64,000 nt of DNA from Lachnospiraceae bacterium M18-1. Lineage in GTDB: Bacteria; Bacillota; Clostridia; Lachnospirales; Lachnospiraceae. The position numbers were made by a program, and so were the translations under genes. A model generated the notes under the pieces. The model searched no databases, was not told the origin of the DNA, and saw only the letters and a list, made by a program, of their open reading frames with translations. This document shows, piece by piece, positions 35,170-43,728 of the stretch (positions within the stretch are counted from its first letter, which is position 1; each line of letters opens with the position of its first letter). The stretch covers positions 588,725 to 652,724 of the forward strand of contig KE159609.1 of assembly GCA_000403295.2 (NCBI GenBank), read 5' to 3'.

Positions 35170-36525
35170 ATGACAGAATATAAAAATACACGGAATCCGA
35201 TTTTACCATTGAAATACCATGTGCCGGACAGTGAGGCGCATGTAATGCCGGATGGAAGATTATATTTGTATGGGAGTTATGATGACAAGGAAAATGAATT
35301 CTGCAGTGAGAAATATCATGTGGTTTCCACCGCGGATATGGTTCACTGGACCGTGCATCCGATTTCCCTGAAGGGAGAAGATGTACCATGGCTCAATGAC
35401 CCGAATGCGGCAAAATATCAGGGAATCGACTGGATGCATCCCACTCCCTTTATACTGAAGATGATACAGGGAATGGATCTTGCGGCAGCGCAGAAACAGT
35501 TGGAAGATGGGGAAAAGGTTCCAAAAGCGCCGATGCTGTTTGCGCCGGATGCTATTTATAAGGACGGAAAGTACTATCTTTACTTCTGCATGTCGGATGA
35601 CAGTGAAGGCGTAGCCGTTTCTGACAGACCAGAAGGGCCTTTTTATAACCCGGTACAGTTGCCCTGCGGTGGAATTGATCCGGCGGTTTTTATTGACCAT
35701 GATGGAAAAGCATACTATTACTGGGGACAACTGTTTGCCCATGGGGTAGAACTGAATCCGGATATGGTATCATTCGATGAAAACAAAGTAAAAGATAATC
35801 TGGTGACGGAATATGACCATTTCTTTCACGAAGGATCATCCATGCGCCGGATAGGGGATACTTATTATTATGTATATGCGGATATGGAACGAGGAAAGCC
35901 GACAGCACTTGGGTATTCGACAGGAAAGTCTCCGCTGGGGCCGTTTACATATCAGGGGATTATTATTGATAATGCCGGGTGCGACCCGGAGAGCTGGAAT
36001 AATCATGGTTCTATTGAATGTGTGGACGGACAGTGGTATGTCTTTTATCACCGCTGCAGCAGAGGGACTCAGCAGCATAGACGATTGTGCATTGAAAAAA
36101 TCAATATCAATCCGGACGGGACGATCGATGAGGTGAAAATGACCTCCCAGGGAGTGGGGGAACCGTTTGCGCCCGGCGAGAAGATCATGGGATATCAGGC
36201 ATGTGAGGTAAAGGGAAAGGTGCGGATCGATGTGGATGCGGACTATGAAGAAGTACTGACAGGTATTGCGGATGGGGATGAAGCTTATTTCCGGTACGTG
36301 CAAAATGAAAAGGAATGGACAGAAGCCGGTATACAGTGCAGCGGGAGCGGGATTGTGGAAATATACATGGATGAACAACCGGCGGGGATGATCGAAGTCG
36401 GAGATCAGGGTGAAGGATTTCATAGATATACGGCTCCGATAAAAATGGCATCCGGGGTCAGGGAATTGCGGCTTAGGTTCCAGCATGCACAGAATTTAAA
36501 GATTGCCAGCTGTACGGTTGGATGA
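35170..36525 (+). CDS. GH43 enzyme 2
   Basis: A 451-aa GH43 propeller enzyme, likely an exo-acting arabinofuranosidase or xylosidase. Candidate catalytic residues: Asp20 in PDSEAHVMPDG, Asp170 in GGIDPAVF, and Glu221 in HEGSSMRR. The last 110 residues form a beta-sandwich (CBM6-like, IEVGDQGEGFHRYTAP). No signal peptide. The frame opens at 35128, but AAAGGAA just before ATG 35170 and overlap with the GH78 stop favour 35170. It is 16 bp after GH78-2. The stop codon lies inside a hairpin, and a terminator follows at 36561. Confidence 0.87.
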   Translation: MTEYKNTRNPILPLKYHVPDSEAHVMPDGRLYLYGSYDDKENEFCSEKYHVVSTADMVHWTVHPISLKGEDVPWLNDPNAAKYQGIDWMHPTPFILKMIQGMDLAAAQKQLEDGEKVPKAPMLFAPDAIYKDGKYYLYFCMSDDSEGVAVSDRPEGPFYNPVQLPCGGIDPAVFIDHDGKAYYYWGQLFAHGVELNPDMVSFDENKVKDNLVTEYDHFFHEGSSMRRIGDTYYYVYADMERGKPTALGYSTGKSPLGPFTYQGIIIDNAGCDPESWNNHGSIECVDGQWYVFYHRCSRGTQQHRRLCIEKININPDGTIDEVKMTSQGVGEPFAPGEKIMGYQACEVKGKVRIDVDADYEEVLTGIADGDEAYFRYVQNEKEWTEAGIQCSGSGIVEIYMDEQPAGMIEVGDQGEGFHRYTAPIKMASGVRELRLRFQHAQNLKIASCTVG

Positions 36526-36543
36526 TCGAAAGATCATCCAACC
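36516..36543. repeat. Perfect 12-bp hairpin with GAAA loop over the GH43-2 stop
   Basis: GGTTGGATGATC (36516-36527) pairs fully with GATCATCCAACC (36532-36543) around a GNRA-type GAAA tetraloop. The TGA stop of GH43-2 is inside the left arm. There is no U-run, so it may protect the mRNA 3-prime end or assist the terminator that follows. Confidence 0.7.
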
Positions 36544-36560
36544 CACTTAAAGAAGTTTTT

Positions 36561-36589
36561 AAGCGGCAGGATTGAATCTGCCGCTTTTT
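36561..36589 (+). terminator. Terminator after GH43-2
   Basis: AAGCGGCAG (36561-36569) pairs with CTGCCGCTT (36578-36586), 8-nt loop, ending in a run of five T. It separates GH43-2 from the convergent AraC-2 gene. Confidence 0.8.
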
Positions 36590-36627
36590 AAGTATAGTAT
36601 GCAGGAAAGCTGTCAACGGCATGGATT

Positions 36628-37827
36628 TTAAGAAAGCTGTTTTGTCTTATCCCGATACTGTTTCGGAGTCATGCCATATTTTTGCTTAAATACATTCTGA
36701 AAATAGGACTGACTGGAAAAACATAGATAGTTGCTGATTTCACTCAATGTTTTATCGGAATGTGTCAAAAGGCTTTTCGCTTCCTCTAATTTACATCTCA
36801 TAATAAAGCGGCCGATATCAAATCCAAGTTCTTTTTTAAATTTGCTGCAGAGATAAGAGCGGCTTCTGCCAATATGTTCCGCTACATCACCGACCTGGAT
36901 CGGATCATTGATGTGATGGGTGATAAACTGCACACAATCAAAGATTTCCTGGGACATTCCCTGCGGAACCTTATTATCGGAAACTCTGTTGGCAAAATCA
37001 ATCAGCATGGAATTCCCTAATTTTGTAATGTGGGAGATACTCTGCGAGCTTTCACATTCCTGAATATAAACATCCGAAAGCTGGTAAGCCTGCTCCATAT
37101 CCATGCCACCGGCAATCGCGCTGCGTGTGGCGAGAGTGGCCGAGGCAATGAAGATATTTTTTTCCTGCCGGAGAGCATTGTCGGCTATGATACCTGCTGA
37201 TAATTCAGAGTTTGCCTGCAGGAAGGTTTTTAACCCCTCTGTATCACCATTTTGGATCAACTGCATGAGCTTTTTCTCAAAATGGTAAGTGTTATGATAA
37301 TTCCGGTTTTCTTTCGATTCATACACGCGGTTTGAATGTAGTTCTGACAAATCCTGTATCATGCCTGTGTCATCCAGATTAAAATGCGTATAAATATCAA
37401 TCTGCTTATCATTAAAACACAGATATAGATATGCTAATGTCTGAAGAAAACGGTGAAAAGAAACAGAGGGAGTGTTTGCTAAAAATTGTGTGATATCTTC
37501 ACGATACTCTGGGCTGACGGCCCACTCTTTCATAAAATTGCGGAGAGTAAAGTCGGATGACGGCGTGCTGAATACCGGACCAACAATGATTATATCACTA
37601 GTATTTTCAGGTTTTACATATCCAAAATAACTGAAAGACTGGGTGATAATGTAGTCTGGATTTTTTGAAAAGTCTACAGAATTTATCAAGGTTTCTTTAA
37701 AAATGACTCGTTCTCCTAATATAGATGGAAAAGAACAGCCGAAATCAGACGGAACATGGTAGTAATTAATCGGAATGGTTGTTGTGTAGTAAAACAACTG
37801 GCAGAATTCTTTGACATCTTTGATCAT
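36628..37827 (-). CDS. AraC-family regulator 2
   Basis: A 399-aa paralogue of AraC-1. The N-terminal sensor region is about 1-285 and has the same IVGPVFSTP motif; the C-terminal double HTH is about 295-390 (DVAEHIGRSRSYLCSKFKKE; SEISNYLCFSSQSYFQNVF). AAAGGAAA before ATG 37827 and alignment with AraC-1 choose this start; the frame continues upstream to 37995, but through a structured leader. A TTGTTT-17-TATAAT promoter on the minus strand near 37968-37990 would drive it. It is divergent from the permuted GH3 gene with an AraC-type site between, so autoregulation is possible. Confidence 0.88.
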   Translation of the reverse strand: MIKDVKEFCQLFYYTTTIPINYYHVPSDFGCSFPSILGERVIFKETLINSVDFSKNPDYIITQSFSYFGYVKPENTSDIIIVGPVFSTPSSDFTLRNFMKEWAVSPEYREDITQFLANTPSVSFHRFLQTLAYLYLCFNDKQIDIYTHFNLDDTGMIQDLSELHSNRVYESKENRNYHNTYHFEKKLMQLIQNGDTEGLKTFLQANSELSAGIIADNALRQEKNIFIASATLATRSAIAGGMDMEQAYQLSDVYIQECESSQSISHITKLGNSMLIDFANRVSDNKVPQGMSQEIFDCVQFITHHINDPIQVGDVAEHIGRSRSYLCSKFKKELGFDIGRFIMRCKLEEAKSLLTHSDKTLSEISNYLCFSSQSYFQNVFKQKYGMTPKQYRDKTKQLS

Positions 37828-37914
37828 AAAAATTTCCTTTCTATTGATTGAGACATTGGGTATCTGTCGAATATTCAATGTAGATACAATTGCAGGATTA
37901 TAGTTATTAAGGAA

Positions 37915-37957
37915 GCGCGCTGATGCGCGCAGGTCATCAATCCTATGGGTTGGTGAC
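37915..37957 (-). promoter_or_regulatory. Two tandem hairpins in the AraC-2 leader
   Basis: GCGCGC-TGAT-GCGCGC (37915-37930) is followed by GTCATCAATCC (37933-37943) pairing with GGGTTGGTGAC (37947-37957) with G-U pairs and a 3-nt loop. Both lie in the transcribed leader of AraC-2, between its likely promoter and its start codon. They could influence translation or mRNA stability. No riboswitch class is recognised. Confidence 0.45.
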
Positions 37958-37996
37958 ATAATTATATATGATTTTTTGAGTAGAAACAAGAACAAA

Positions 37997-38050
37997 ATTA
38001 CAATAAAACGTACAATATTGCAATATAATGAATCAGCAATATGGTATTTT
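37997..38050 (+). promoter_or_regulatory. AraC-type activated promoter of GH3-2 (site 5 of 6)
   Basis: Distal repeat ATTACAATAAA (37997-38007), proximal repeat ATTGCAATATA (38017-38027), 11 bp, then extended -10 TGGTATTTT (38042-38050). The distal repeat also abuts the -35 region of the divergent AraC-2 promoter. Confidence 0.75.
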
Positions 38051-38105
38051 TATTTTAATCCATAAATGAAAAAAATAAAGACTAACAGAAAGAAAGGAAG
38101 CTACA

Positions 38106-40721
38106 ATGAAAACAGGAGAAAAAGTTGAAAAACCGGTGTTGTTTGCTATGGGGCCATTGGAATATGATTTTCACGATATTGACGGCTTGTATTTCATGCT
38201 GGACCGTAAACTGTCGGGCTGCTTTCTTATGATGTGGGACAGGCCGATGGATCCAGAGATTATGGGAACAGTTACATTAGACGGTAAGCCGGTGATCGGT
38301 CTTGTAAATCAATACATGGAAGTGATGGGACAAAGGTGGGTTCTTGGAATTTCGCTTCGAGGACTTGTGAACGAATACGACAGAAAATACCAACTTCATG
38401 TAGAGGGATTTGCGGATGCAGATGGGAACCAGATGGAACCACAGGATTTCATACTGAAAAGTGTAGAGAAGCCAGAACCAAAACAGGAGGATGCAAAACA
38501 TGAAAGAGTGGCTCTTGATGCTGCAAGGGAAGGCATCGTTCTTCTGAAAAATGAGAAGAATGTACTCCCCATAAAAGAGGGGACGACATTGAACCTGTTT
38601 GGCAGGGGCGTTCACGAGTTCCGCATCGGAGCGGTTGGAGCCGGAAAGATAAATCCACGTTACAGCGTGAATTTTGTTGAAGCTGTACGGGAAAGGAAAG
38701 GCTATTCATTAAATGAAGAGCTTGTAGAGTTTTATGGATGTGACACAGACCGTATTCCACCAGAAGAAATGCTCGAGAGAGCGAAAGAAATGTCGGATAT
38801 GGCTCTTGTATTCTTAACACGGGCTGCAGGGGAAAATCAGGATGCGTCTTCGGCGAAGGGAGAGTACTATTTGAGTGATGAAGAGGATAAGCTGATTGAG
38901 AGAGTAAGCAGCTTTTTTGAAAAGACGGTTGTAATCTTAAATGTGGGATATCCAATTGATGTGACCTTTGCAAAAAAATATCATGTTTCCGGAATTGTGT
39001 ATCTTGGATTTGCCGGAATGCTTGCAGGACCAGCGCTACTGGATATTTTAAGTGGTGCCGTAAATCCGTCAGGGAAGCTGCCGGACACGTGGGCATTAGA
39101 CTATTTTGATATTCCGTCATCAAAGAATTTTTACGATTGTGTGGATGGACAGCGTTTGGATACGGACGATGAAATATATCTGGATACCTGTTATGAGGAA
39201 GATATTTATGTGGGTTACCGCTATTTTACAACTTTTCAAAAAGAAGCAGCATATCCATTTGGCTATGGATTAAGTTATACCAGTTTTGATATCAGGCATG
39301 GAGAAATAAAGTTTGACGGTGAAGAAGTAATGTTTGACCTGTTTGTGAAGAATACCGGAGAGTCTGCAGGGAAAGAAGTTATACAAGTATATGTCGGAAA
39401 GCCGGAATCAGAGTTAGAACAGCCGGAGAGAGAATTGGCATATTTTGAAAAGACAAAGGAACTGATTCCGGGAGAAGAGCAATGCATTCCCGTTCATATA
39501 CCGGTAAAAGTGCTTGTGTCTTATTCAGAAGAGAAAGCGGCTTATATCTTTTCCAGAGGAACTTATCATGTTTATGCCGGTAATAATGCTGCGGCTTCCG
39601 AAATTGGAAGTTTTAAGGTGAGTGAGACGAAAATCATTAAGCAGGTAACGAATCTTATGCATTGTTCTCAGGAACTTAACAGATTTTCAAAAATGAATCC
39701 GGCTGGTACATACCCTGATGGGAAAAATTCCGGGGTGATTGCGGGGAAAACAACTTTTTGTCCTTATCAGGAGCGAAAAAAATATCCGGCAGAATCTGTA
39801 ATAAAAAAAGCAGATAAAAAAGTTACTTTTGTAGATGTAAAGAAGGAGCCTGCCCGTGCGGCTGAGTTTGCGGCGCAGATGACTCCGGAAGAACTGGCAC
39901 GCATCAGTATTTGCGCATCCGCAGGTTGGGGAATGGAAGGGATTGGAGAAGCGGGAAGTATCTTCCAGATAGCGGGATATGACCTTCCGTATTTTCCGGT
40001 AAGTGACGGTAACAGTGGTGTAAATCTGAATATCAAAAATATCGGAATGCCTTCAGGAGTTACAATCTGTGCCTCTTTTAATAAGGTGTTGTCTCAGGAG
40101 ATTGGACGTGTTATTGGCGAAGAGGCGAAAATACTTGGAGTTCCATTGATTCTTGCGCCGGCATTTAATATTCACCGTAATCCATTGAATGGGAGGCAGC
40201 CTGAGTATTTTTCCGAGGATCCTTACCTGTCCGGAATTATGGCAGGGTCTTACGCCAAAGGTTTAGAGAGTGCAGGCGTAGGAAGTTGTTATAAGCATTT
40301 AATCGGCAACAACTGTGAATCTGCCAGAAAGAGAAATCAGAGTGTGATATCGGAACGTGCAATCCGGGAAATTTATTTCCGGACATTCGAATACGCAATG
40401 GGAGTACATATGCCTGCGAGTATCATGACTGCATATAATGCTGTCAATGGCTGTCCCACCGCCGCAGATGAAGAGCTGATTCAGGGGCTTCTAAGAGAGG
40501 AAAATGGATTTGACGGTTTTGTAATGACAGATTGGACTACTTATGACAGTGTAGATGTGGCATCCATGATTCAGGCAGGAAACTGCTGGATCACACCGGG
40601 CTCTAATGATGACACCTATACAAGCCGGATTATGGAAGGCTTAGAGGATGGAACAATAGAAATAGAACGGTTACGGAATAATGTAACCGCATTGGTGCGC
40701 ACGATTGCCCGTTTTGCGTAA
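38106..40721 (+). CDS. GH3 beta-glycosidase 2, circularly permuted domain order
   Basis: An 871-aa GH3 enzyme in which the usual second half comes first. Residues 1-130 are an N-terminal region I do not recognise; the alpha/beta sandwich (DAAREGIVLLKNEKNVLPI) starts near 136, the fibronectin-III-like domain near 395-490, and the TIM barrel is last (LAPAFNIHRNPLNGRQPEYF, then nucleophile Asp809 in FVMTDWTTYDS). This reversed order is known from some rumen and gut clostridial beta-glucosidases. No signal peptide. It lacks the C-terminal module of the other two GH3 enzymes. It is transcribed alone from the AraC-type promoter at 37997. Confidence 0.88.
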   Translation: MKTGEKVEKPVLFAMGPLEYDFHDIDGLYFMLDRKLSGCFLMMWDRPMDPEIMGTVTLDGKPVIGLVNQYMEVMGQRWVLGISLRGLVNEYDRKYQLHVEGFADADGNQMEPQDFILKSVEKPEPKQEDAKHERVALDAAREGIVLLKNEKNVLPIKEGTTLNLFGRGVHEFRIGAVGAGKINPRYSVNFVEAVRERKGYSLNEELVEFYGCDTDRIPPEEMLERAKEMSDMALVFLTRAAGENQDASSAKGEYYLSDEEDKLIERVSSFFEKTVVILNVGYPIDVTFAKKYHVSGIVYLGFAGMLAGPALLDILSGAVNPSGKLPDTWALDYFDIPSSKNFYDCVDGQRLDTDDEIYLDTCYEEDIYVGYRYFTTFQKEAAYPFGYGLSYTSFDIRHGEIKFDGEEVMFDLFVKNTGESAGKEVIQVYVGKPESELEQPERELAYFEKTKELIPGEEQCIPVHIPVKVLVSYSEEKAAYIFSRGTYHVYAGNNAAASEIGSFKVSETKIIKQVTNLMHCSQELNRFSKMNPAGTYPDGKNSGVIAGKTTFCPYQERKKYPAESVIKKADKKVTFVDVKKEPARAAEFAAQMTPEELARISICASAGWGMEGIGEAGSIFQIAGYDLPYFPVSDGNSGVNLNIKNIGMPSGVTICASFNKVLSQEIGRVIGEEAKILGVPLILAPAFNIHRNPLNGRQPEYFSEDPYLSGIMAGSYAKGLESAGVGSCYKHLIGNNCESARKRNQSVISERAIREIYFRTFEYAMGVHMPASIMTAYNAVNGCPTAADEELIQGLLREENGFDGFVMTDWTTYDSVDVASMIQAGNCWITPGSNDDTYTSRIMEGLEDGTIEIERLRNNVTALVRTIARFA

Positions 40722-40761
40722 AAATAAGTAAAATGTAATTATATATCAATGCAAAAACAAA

Positions 40762-40815
40762 TTTGTAAAAAATAAGTTAAAATTACAATACACATCCGCG
40801 AACATATGATATTTT
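40762..40815 (+). promoter_or_regulatory. AraC-type activated promoter of the GPH2 operon (site 6 of 6)
   Basis: Distal repeat TTTGTAAAAAA (40762-40772, the weakest), proximal repeat ATTACAATACA (40782-40792), 11 bp, then extended -10 TGATATTTT (40807-40815). It would drive GPH2, GPH3, SGNH, GH3-3 and the ene-reductase fusion. Confidence 0.7.
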
Positions 40816-40849
40816 TATATCATCAAAAGGATAATGAAGGAGGAACAAT

Positions 40850-42250
40850 ATGAGTAAGAAACCATTAGGAAAAGACAAGTTTGGCGTACAAAAGGTTATG
40901 CGGCTAAAAGATTATTTTGGCGATGCCATGGGGCAGTTCTCTTTGAATGCCATATCAACCATGGTAGGGCAGCTTACATATTTTTATACAGATAAGGTGG
41001 GAATGGCTGCCGGCGCGATAGCCACTATGTTGATCATATGTAAGATTTTTGACGCGTTTACAGACTTGATCATGGGAAGAATTGTTGACCGTACAAAACC
41101 CGGAAAAGAGAGATACCGTCCATGGCTGCTCAGGGCAGGTATACCTGCCGGAGTTATGATGGTGCTGATGTTCACTGTGCCGGATGTGGGCGATGTAGGC
41201 CGGCTGATTTACGCAATGGTTACGAATATACTGATCACGGCAGTATTATATACTGCAATGGCGATTCCATATACGTCTCTTTTGACAGTCCGTACCAATA
41301 GTCAGGAAGAAAGAGCCACGATGGGAACTTTCAGATCTGCTACCGGATATATAGCAGGAACCATTTTTGCGATTGGCCTGATTCCAATTACAAATGCATT
41401 GGGCGGAACCCAAAGTGCCTGGATCAAGTTTGGGTTTATCATGGGTATCCTTGTAATTTTAGCTGCTTTAATCTCTTATCTTACAAGCCGTGAGACAGCA
41501 ACGGAATCTGGTACTGCTGTGGATATAACTGAGCAGGAGACAGAAGAGGTGCTTCCTTTTAAAGAAGTGATTGGTAAACTGTTTAAAAACAAATATTGGG
41601 TAATCGTGTTGTTTGTCAATCTTATGTCCTGTATTCTTTACGGATTACAGTCAGCATCTGGAACCTATTATTGTAAGTGGATCTTTGGAAATGATAATTT
41701 AGTAGGTGTACTTGGAACTATTGGAATGATACCGACAATCCTTGGATTTGTGCTCGTTGGACCTATGGTTAAGAAAATGGGAGTTGTAAAGACTCTGATG
41801 ACCAGTTTTGCAATCGGTATTATAGCAGAAATAGCTATTCTTTTTGGAAGAGAGAATTTTGTTTTATATGCGATAGGCGGAAGCTTTACAACTTTTGCAA
41901 CGATTCCAATGATGTGTTTGACTGGAACCATGACCGCAATGAGTATTGATTATAATGAATACAAATATGGTGTACGTATGATTGCGACTTCCCAAAGCGC
42001 GTCTAGTTTTGGCGGTAAAGTGGGAAGCGGAATTGGAACATCTCTGATTGGCTGGATTCTTGGTGCTGTAGGATATAATGCATCACTTACAGTTGCGCCG
42101 GCTGCTACAAAGATGGCTATTTATGGTTTCTCGATCATCATTCCTCTGGTTTTCTTTATTATCATGTTTGTTCTTGTGAGCAGATTCGATATTGAGAAAA
42201 AACTGCCTGCAATGAAAGAAGAGATTGCGAAACGTAAGGCTGCAAACTAA
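40850..42250 (+). CDS. GPH-family sugar:cation symporter 2
   Basis: A 466-aa paralogue of GPH1 with 12 spans and the same landmarks (DAFTDLIMGRIVDRTKPGKE; RYRPWLLRAGIPAG). It is first in an operon that ends with the ene-reductase fusion. GAAGGAGG precedes the ATG. Together with GPH3 it gives the operon two very similar carriers, probably for different glycosides. Confidence 0.9.
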   Translation: MSKKPLGKDKFGVQKVMRLKDYFGDAMGQFSLNAISTMVGQLTYFYTDKVGMAAGAIATMLIICKIFDAFTDLIMGRIVDRTKPGKERYRPWLLRAGIPAGVMMVLMFTVPDVGDVGRLIYAMVTNILITAVLYTAMAIPYTSLLTVRTNSQEERATMGTFRSATGYIAGTIFAIGLIPITNALGGTQSAWIKFGFIMGILVILAALISYLTSRETATESGTAVDITEQETEEVLPFKEVIGKLFKNKYWVIVLFVNLMSCILYGLQSASGTYYCKWIFGNDNLVGVLGTIGMIPTILGFVLVGPMVKKMGVVKTLMTSFAIGIIAEIAILFGRENFVLYAIGGSFTTFATIPMMCLTGTMTAMSIDYNEYKYGVRMIATSQSASSFGGKVGSGIGTSLIGWILGAVGYNASLTVAPAATKMAIYGFSIIIPLVFFIIMFVLVSRFDIEKKLPAMKEEIAKRKAAN

Positions 42251-42258
42251 TAGTTACC

Positions 42259-42298
42259 AATTATGATGCCGTGTAGCTCATTGCACGGCATCATAATT
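42259..42298. repeat. Perfect 15-bp hairpin between the two symporter genes
   Basis: AATTATGATGCCGTG (42259-42273) pairs without mismatch with CACGGCATCATAATT (42284-42298) around a 10-nt loop. There is no U-run and the GPH3 ribosome site follows, so it is more likely an mRNA processing or stability element than a full terminator. Confidence 0.7.
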
Positions 42299-42314
42299 TA
42301 TAAGGTGAAAGATT

Positions 42315-43718
42315 ATGGGCAAAAAAACATTAGGAAAAGACAAATTCGGGATACAAAAGGTCATGCGGATCCGAGACTACTTTGGTGACTCACTGGGACA
42401 ATTTGCTCTGAATTTAATGTCAACACTTACAGGGCAGCTAACATACTTTTATACGGATAAAGTAGGAATGGCCGTTGGAGCTGTGGCTACGATGTTTCTG
42501 ATCTGCAAGATCATAGACGCATTTACCGTCCTTATTATGGGAAACATTGTAGACCACACAAAGCCGGGAAAAGAGAAGTATCGTCCATGGCTGCTGAAAG
42601 CGGGGATTCCGTCAGGTATCGTACTGGTCATGATGTTCACGGTACCAAAAGCGGGAAACATGGGACAATTGGCATATGCCATGATAACCAATATTCTCCT
42701 TACCGCTGTTTTCTACACGGCGGTATCGGTGCCATATGGTTCTCTTATGGTAGTGCGTACTAACAGCCAGGAAGAACGCGGGGTGATGGGAACCTGGAGA
42801 GCGGCAGCCGGATATGCCGCGGGGATGATCATTGCAATCTGTACGATACCGATTACAAATGTCCTTGGCGGAACCCAGAGCGCATGGATCAAATATAGCA
42901 TCGTATTGGGAATCCTTGTTGTCCTGGCATTTCTAATTTCTTATAAGACCAGCAGGGAAACAGCGGAAGAATCAGGAACAGAGCCAAAATCAGAACAGAG
43001 GGAAGAGGAAGAAATACTTCCTTTTAAAGAAGCTGTGATAAAGCTCTTTCATAATAAGTACTGGGTCATCATCCTGGTTGTAAATTTTATGTCCAGTATT
43101 CTTTACGGGACTACCGCAAGCGCAGGGAATTATTATTGTAAATGGATATTCGGGAATGACAATCTGGTCGGATTTCTTGGCGCGATTGGGATGATTCCTA
43201 CGATTTTAGGGTTTGCGCTTGTGAGTCCGATGATTAAGAAATTGGGAATTGTCGGTACACTGCAGGCAAGCTTTGGAATGGGGATTATGGCAAATGCATT
43301 ACTTATTTTTTTGCATGACAATTTCCTTGCATACTGCATTTTAGGAAGCATTACCACATTTGCGACCATTCCAATGATGTGCCTTGTCGGTGTGATGACT
43401 GCAATGGCTATTGATTATAATGAGTATAAGTATGGGATTCGGATGATCGCTACTTCTAACAGTGCGTCAGGATTTGGCGGTAAAGTAGGAAGCGGAATCG
43501 GTGCCTCATTGATCGGGTGGATGCTTGCGGCCGTTCATTATGATCCGGCGCTTCCAGCAGCGCCGCAGGCAACGAAGATGGCAATTTATGGATTTAGTTT
43601 CATTGTGCCGCTGATCATGTTTATCGTCATGCTTCTTCTGGTGAGCAGATTTGATCTTGAGAAAAGACTTCCCAGGATGAAAGAAGAAATCGCGAAGCGG
43701 AAAATCAGTTATGAATGA
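42315..43718 (+). CDS. GPH-family sugar:cation symporter 3
   Basis: A 467-aa carrier very close to GPH2, including the first residues (KKTLGKDKFGIQKVMRIRDY versus KKPLGKDKFGVQKVMRLKDY), so the pair arose by tandem duplication. The Asp pair of GPH2 (DAFTDLIMG) is changed to DAFTVLIMG here, which may alter cation coupling. AAGGTGAAAG precedes the ATG. It is followed by the SGNH hydrolase gene. Confidence 0.9.
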   Translation: MGKKTLGKDKFGIQKVMRIRDYFGDSLGQFALNLMSTLTGQLTYFYTDKVGMAVGAVATMFLICKIIDAFTVLIMGNIVDHTKPGKEKYRPWLLKAGIPSGIVLVMMFTVPKAGNMGQLAYAMITNILLTAVFYTAVSVPYGSLMVVRTNSQEERGVMGTWRAAAGYAAGMIIAICTIPITNVLGGTQSAWIKYSIVLGILVVLAFLISYKTSRETAEESGTEPKSEQREEEEILPFKEAVIKLFHNKYWVIILVVNFMSSILYGTTASAGNYYCKWIFGNDNLVGFLGAIGMIPTILGFALVSPMIKKLGIVGTLQASFGMGIMANALLIFLHDNFLAYCILGSITTFATIPMMCLVGVMTAMAIDYNEYKYGIRMIATSNSASGFGGKVGSGIGASLIGWMLAAVHYDPALPAAPQATKMAIYGFSFIVPLIMFIVMLLLVSRFDLEKRLPRMKEEIAKRKISYE

Positions 43719-43728
43719 GGTAAAGAGT

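Noticed and set aside
35836..36486. Minus-strand open frame (216 codons) over GH43-2
   Set aside because: Shadow of the GH43-2 coding sequence; composition rich in His, Pro and Ile as expected of an antisense frame.
37915..37957. Riboswitch in the AraC-2 leader
   Set aside because: Two simple hairpins with no conserved core of a known class; kept only as a possible leader structure.
38449..39123. Minus-strand open frame (224 codons) over GH3-2
   Set aside because: It is antisense to conserved GH3 sandwich sequence and has no family resemblance or ribosome site.
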